Source: Candidatus Falkowbacteria bacterium RIFOXYC2_FULL_48_21
GTDB taxonomy: Bacteria > Patescibacteriota > Patescibacteriia > UBA11705 > JABHMO01
DNA length: 21,426 bases
Assembly (NCBI GenBank): GCA_001778275.1
Contig: MFGM01000038.1
Coordinates: 294 to 21,719, forward strand
Direction: 5' to 3'
Below, piece after piece: positions 21,376 to 21,426 of this stretch (within the stretch, counting starts at the first letter, position 1; each line of letters opens with the position of its first letter). Made by a program: the position numbers and the translations under genes. The notes below the pieces were generated by a model. That model saw nothing but the letters and a program-made list of their open reading frames with translations, ran no database searches and was not told where the DNA came from.

Positions 21376-21424
21376 TTGGCGGGTGGTATAATATCACGAC
21401 GATAGGAGTGCCACCACCCGCCAA
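21376..21424 (+). promoter_or_regulatory. Hairpin holding a -10 box and Shine-Dalgarno, leader of an off-window gene
   Basis: TTGGCGGGTGGT (21376-21387) and ACCACCCGCCAA (21413-21424) pair perfectly around a 25-nt loop. The loop start completes a perfect TATAAT (21387-21392), and AGGAG (21404-21408) lies near its end. A start codon would be expected just beyond the window. Such ends are typical of transposase genes with a hairpin tip (REP-associated or IS200-like), which is inference. The stretch 21211-21375 shows nothing else. Confidence 0.6.
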
Positions 21425-21426
21425 TT

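Overview
The window looks like a bacterial chromosome segment from a metagenome-type lineage, most likely a Candidate Phyla Radiation (Patescibacteria/Parcubacteria-like) organism. This is inference. It rests on several genes with no recognisable Shine-Dalgarno sequence, two predicted leaderless promoters, many short genes, a DUF5666-like protein beside a MacAB-type exporter, and a cyclodipeptide synthase-like gene. No rRNA, tRNA or CRISPR array was recognised, and nothing suggests a recoded stop codon.

Layout. (1) 1-4612, minus strand: an apparent operon read from right to left. It encodes an ECF sigma factor, a small membrane protein placed like an anti-sigma factor, a membrane-anchored DUF5666-like protein, a MacA/HlyD-type adaptor, a MacB/LolD-type ATPase and the start of a MacB-type permease that runs off the left edge. 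(2) 4692-8625, plus strand: a nucleic-acid-processing group. A zinc-ribbon protein of unknown function has its own promoter and terminator. It is followed by a tightly linked pair: a Hef/FANCM-like SF2 helicase with two possible sliding-clamp motifs at its C-terminus, and a YhaM-like OB-fold/HD nuclease. (3) 8653-12421, minus strand: an EamA-type transporter, a Cys-rich lipoprotein, a GH3 glycosidase that ends early, and a two-TM PH-like protein. (4) 12422-15491: short accessory genes, comprising a Cys-His-Asp putative hydrolase, a SpoT-like HD hydrolase, a small unknown plus-strand gene, and a Fic toxin with a separately encoded antitoxin. This part also carries a 70-bp dispersed repeat in two copies, a perfect 32-bp palindrome and a 75-nt imperfect hairpin. 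(5) 15664-20501: a mobile zone with an ISL3-family element beside a truncated gene tail, an AAA/DUF4143 ATPase with an operator-like promoter region, and an IS3-family element with a -1 frameshift signal. (6) 20528-21426: a cyclodipeptide synthase-like gene broken by a single-base shift at an A-run, then a terminal hairpin holding a -10 box and a Shine-Dalgarno sequence that probably belongs to a gene starting just past the right edge.

The most coherent functional units are the sigma/MacAB operon (probably envelope-stress-controlled export), the helicase + OB-HD nuclease pair, and the split Fic toxin-antitoxin. Two reading frames (the CDPS and the Cys-His-Asp protein) are disturbed next to A homopolymers. 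These are either sequencing indels or real lesions.
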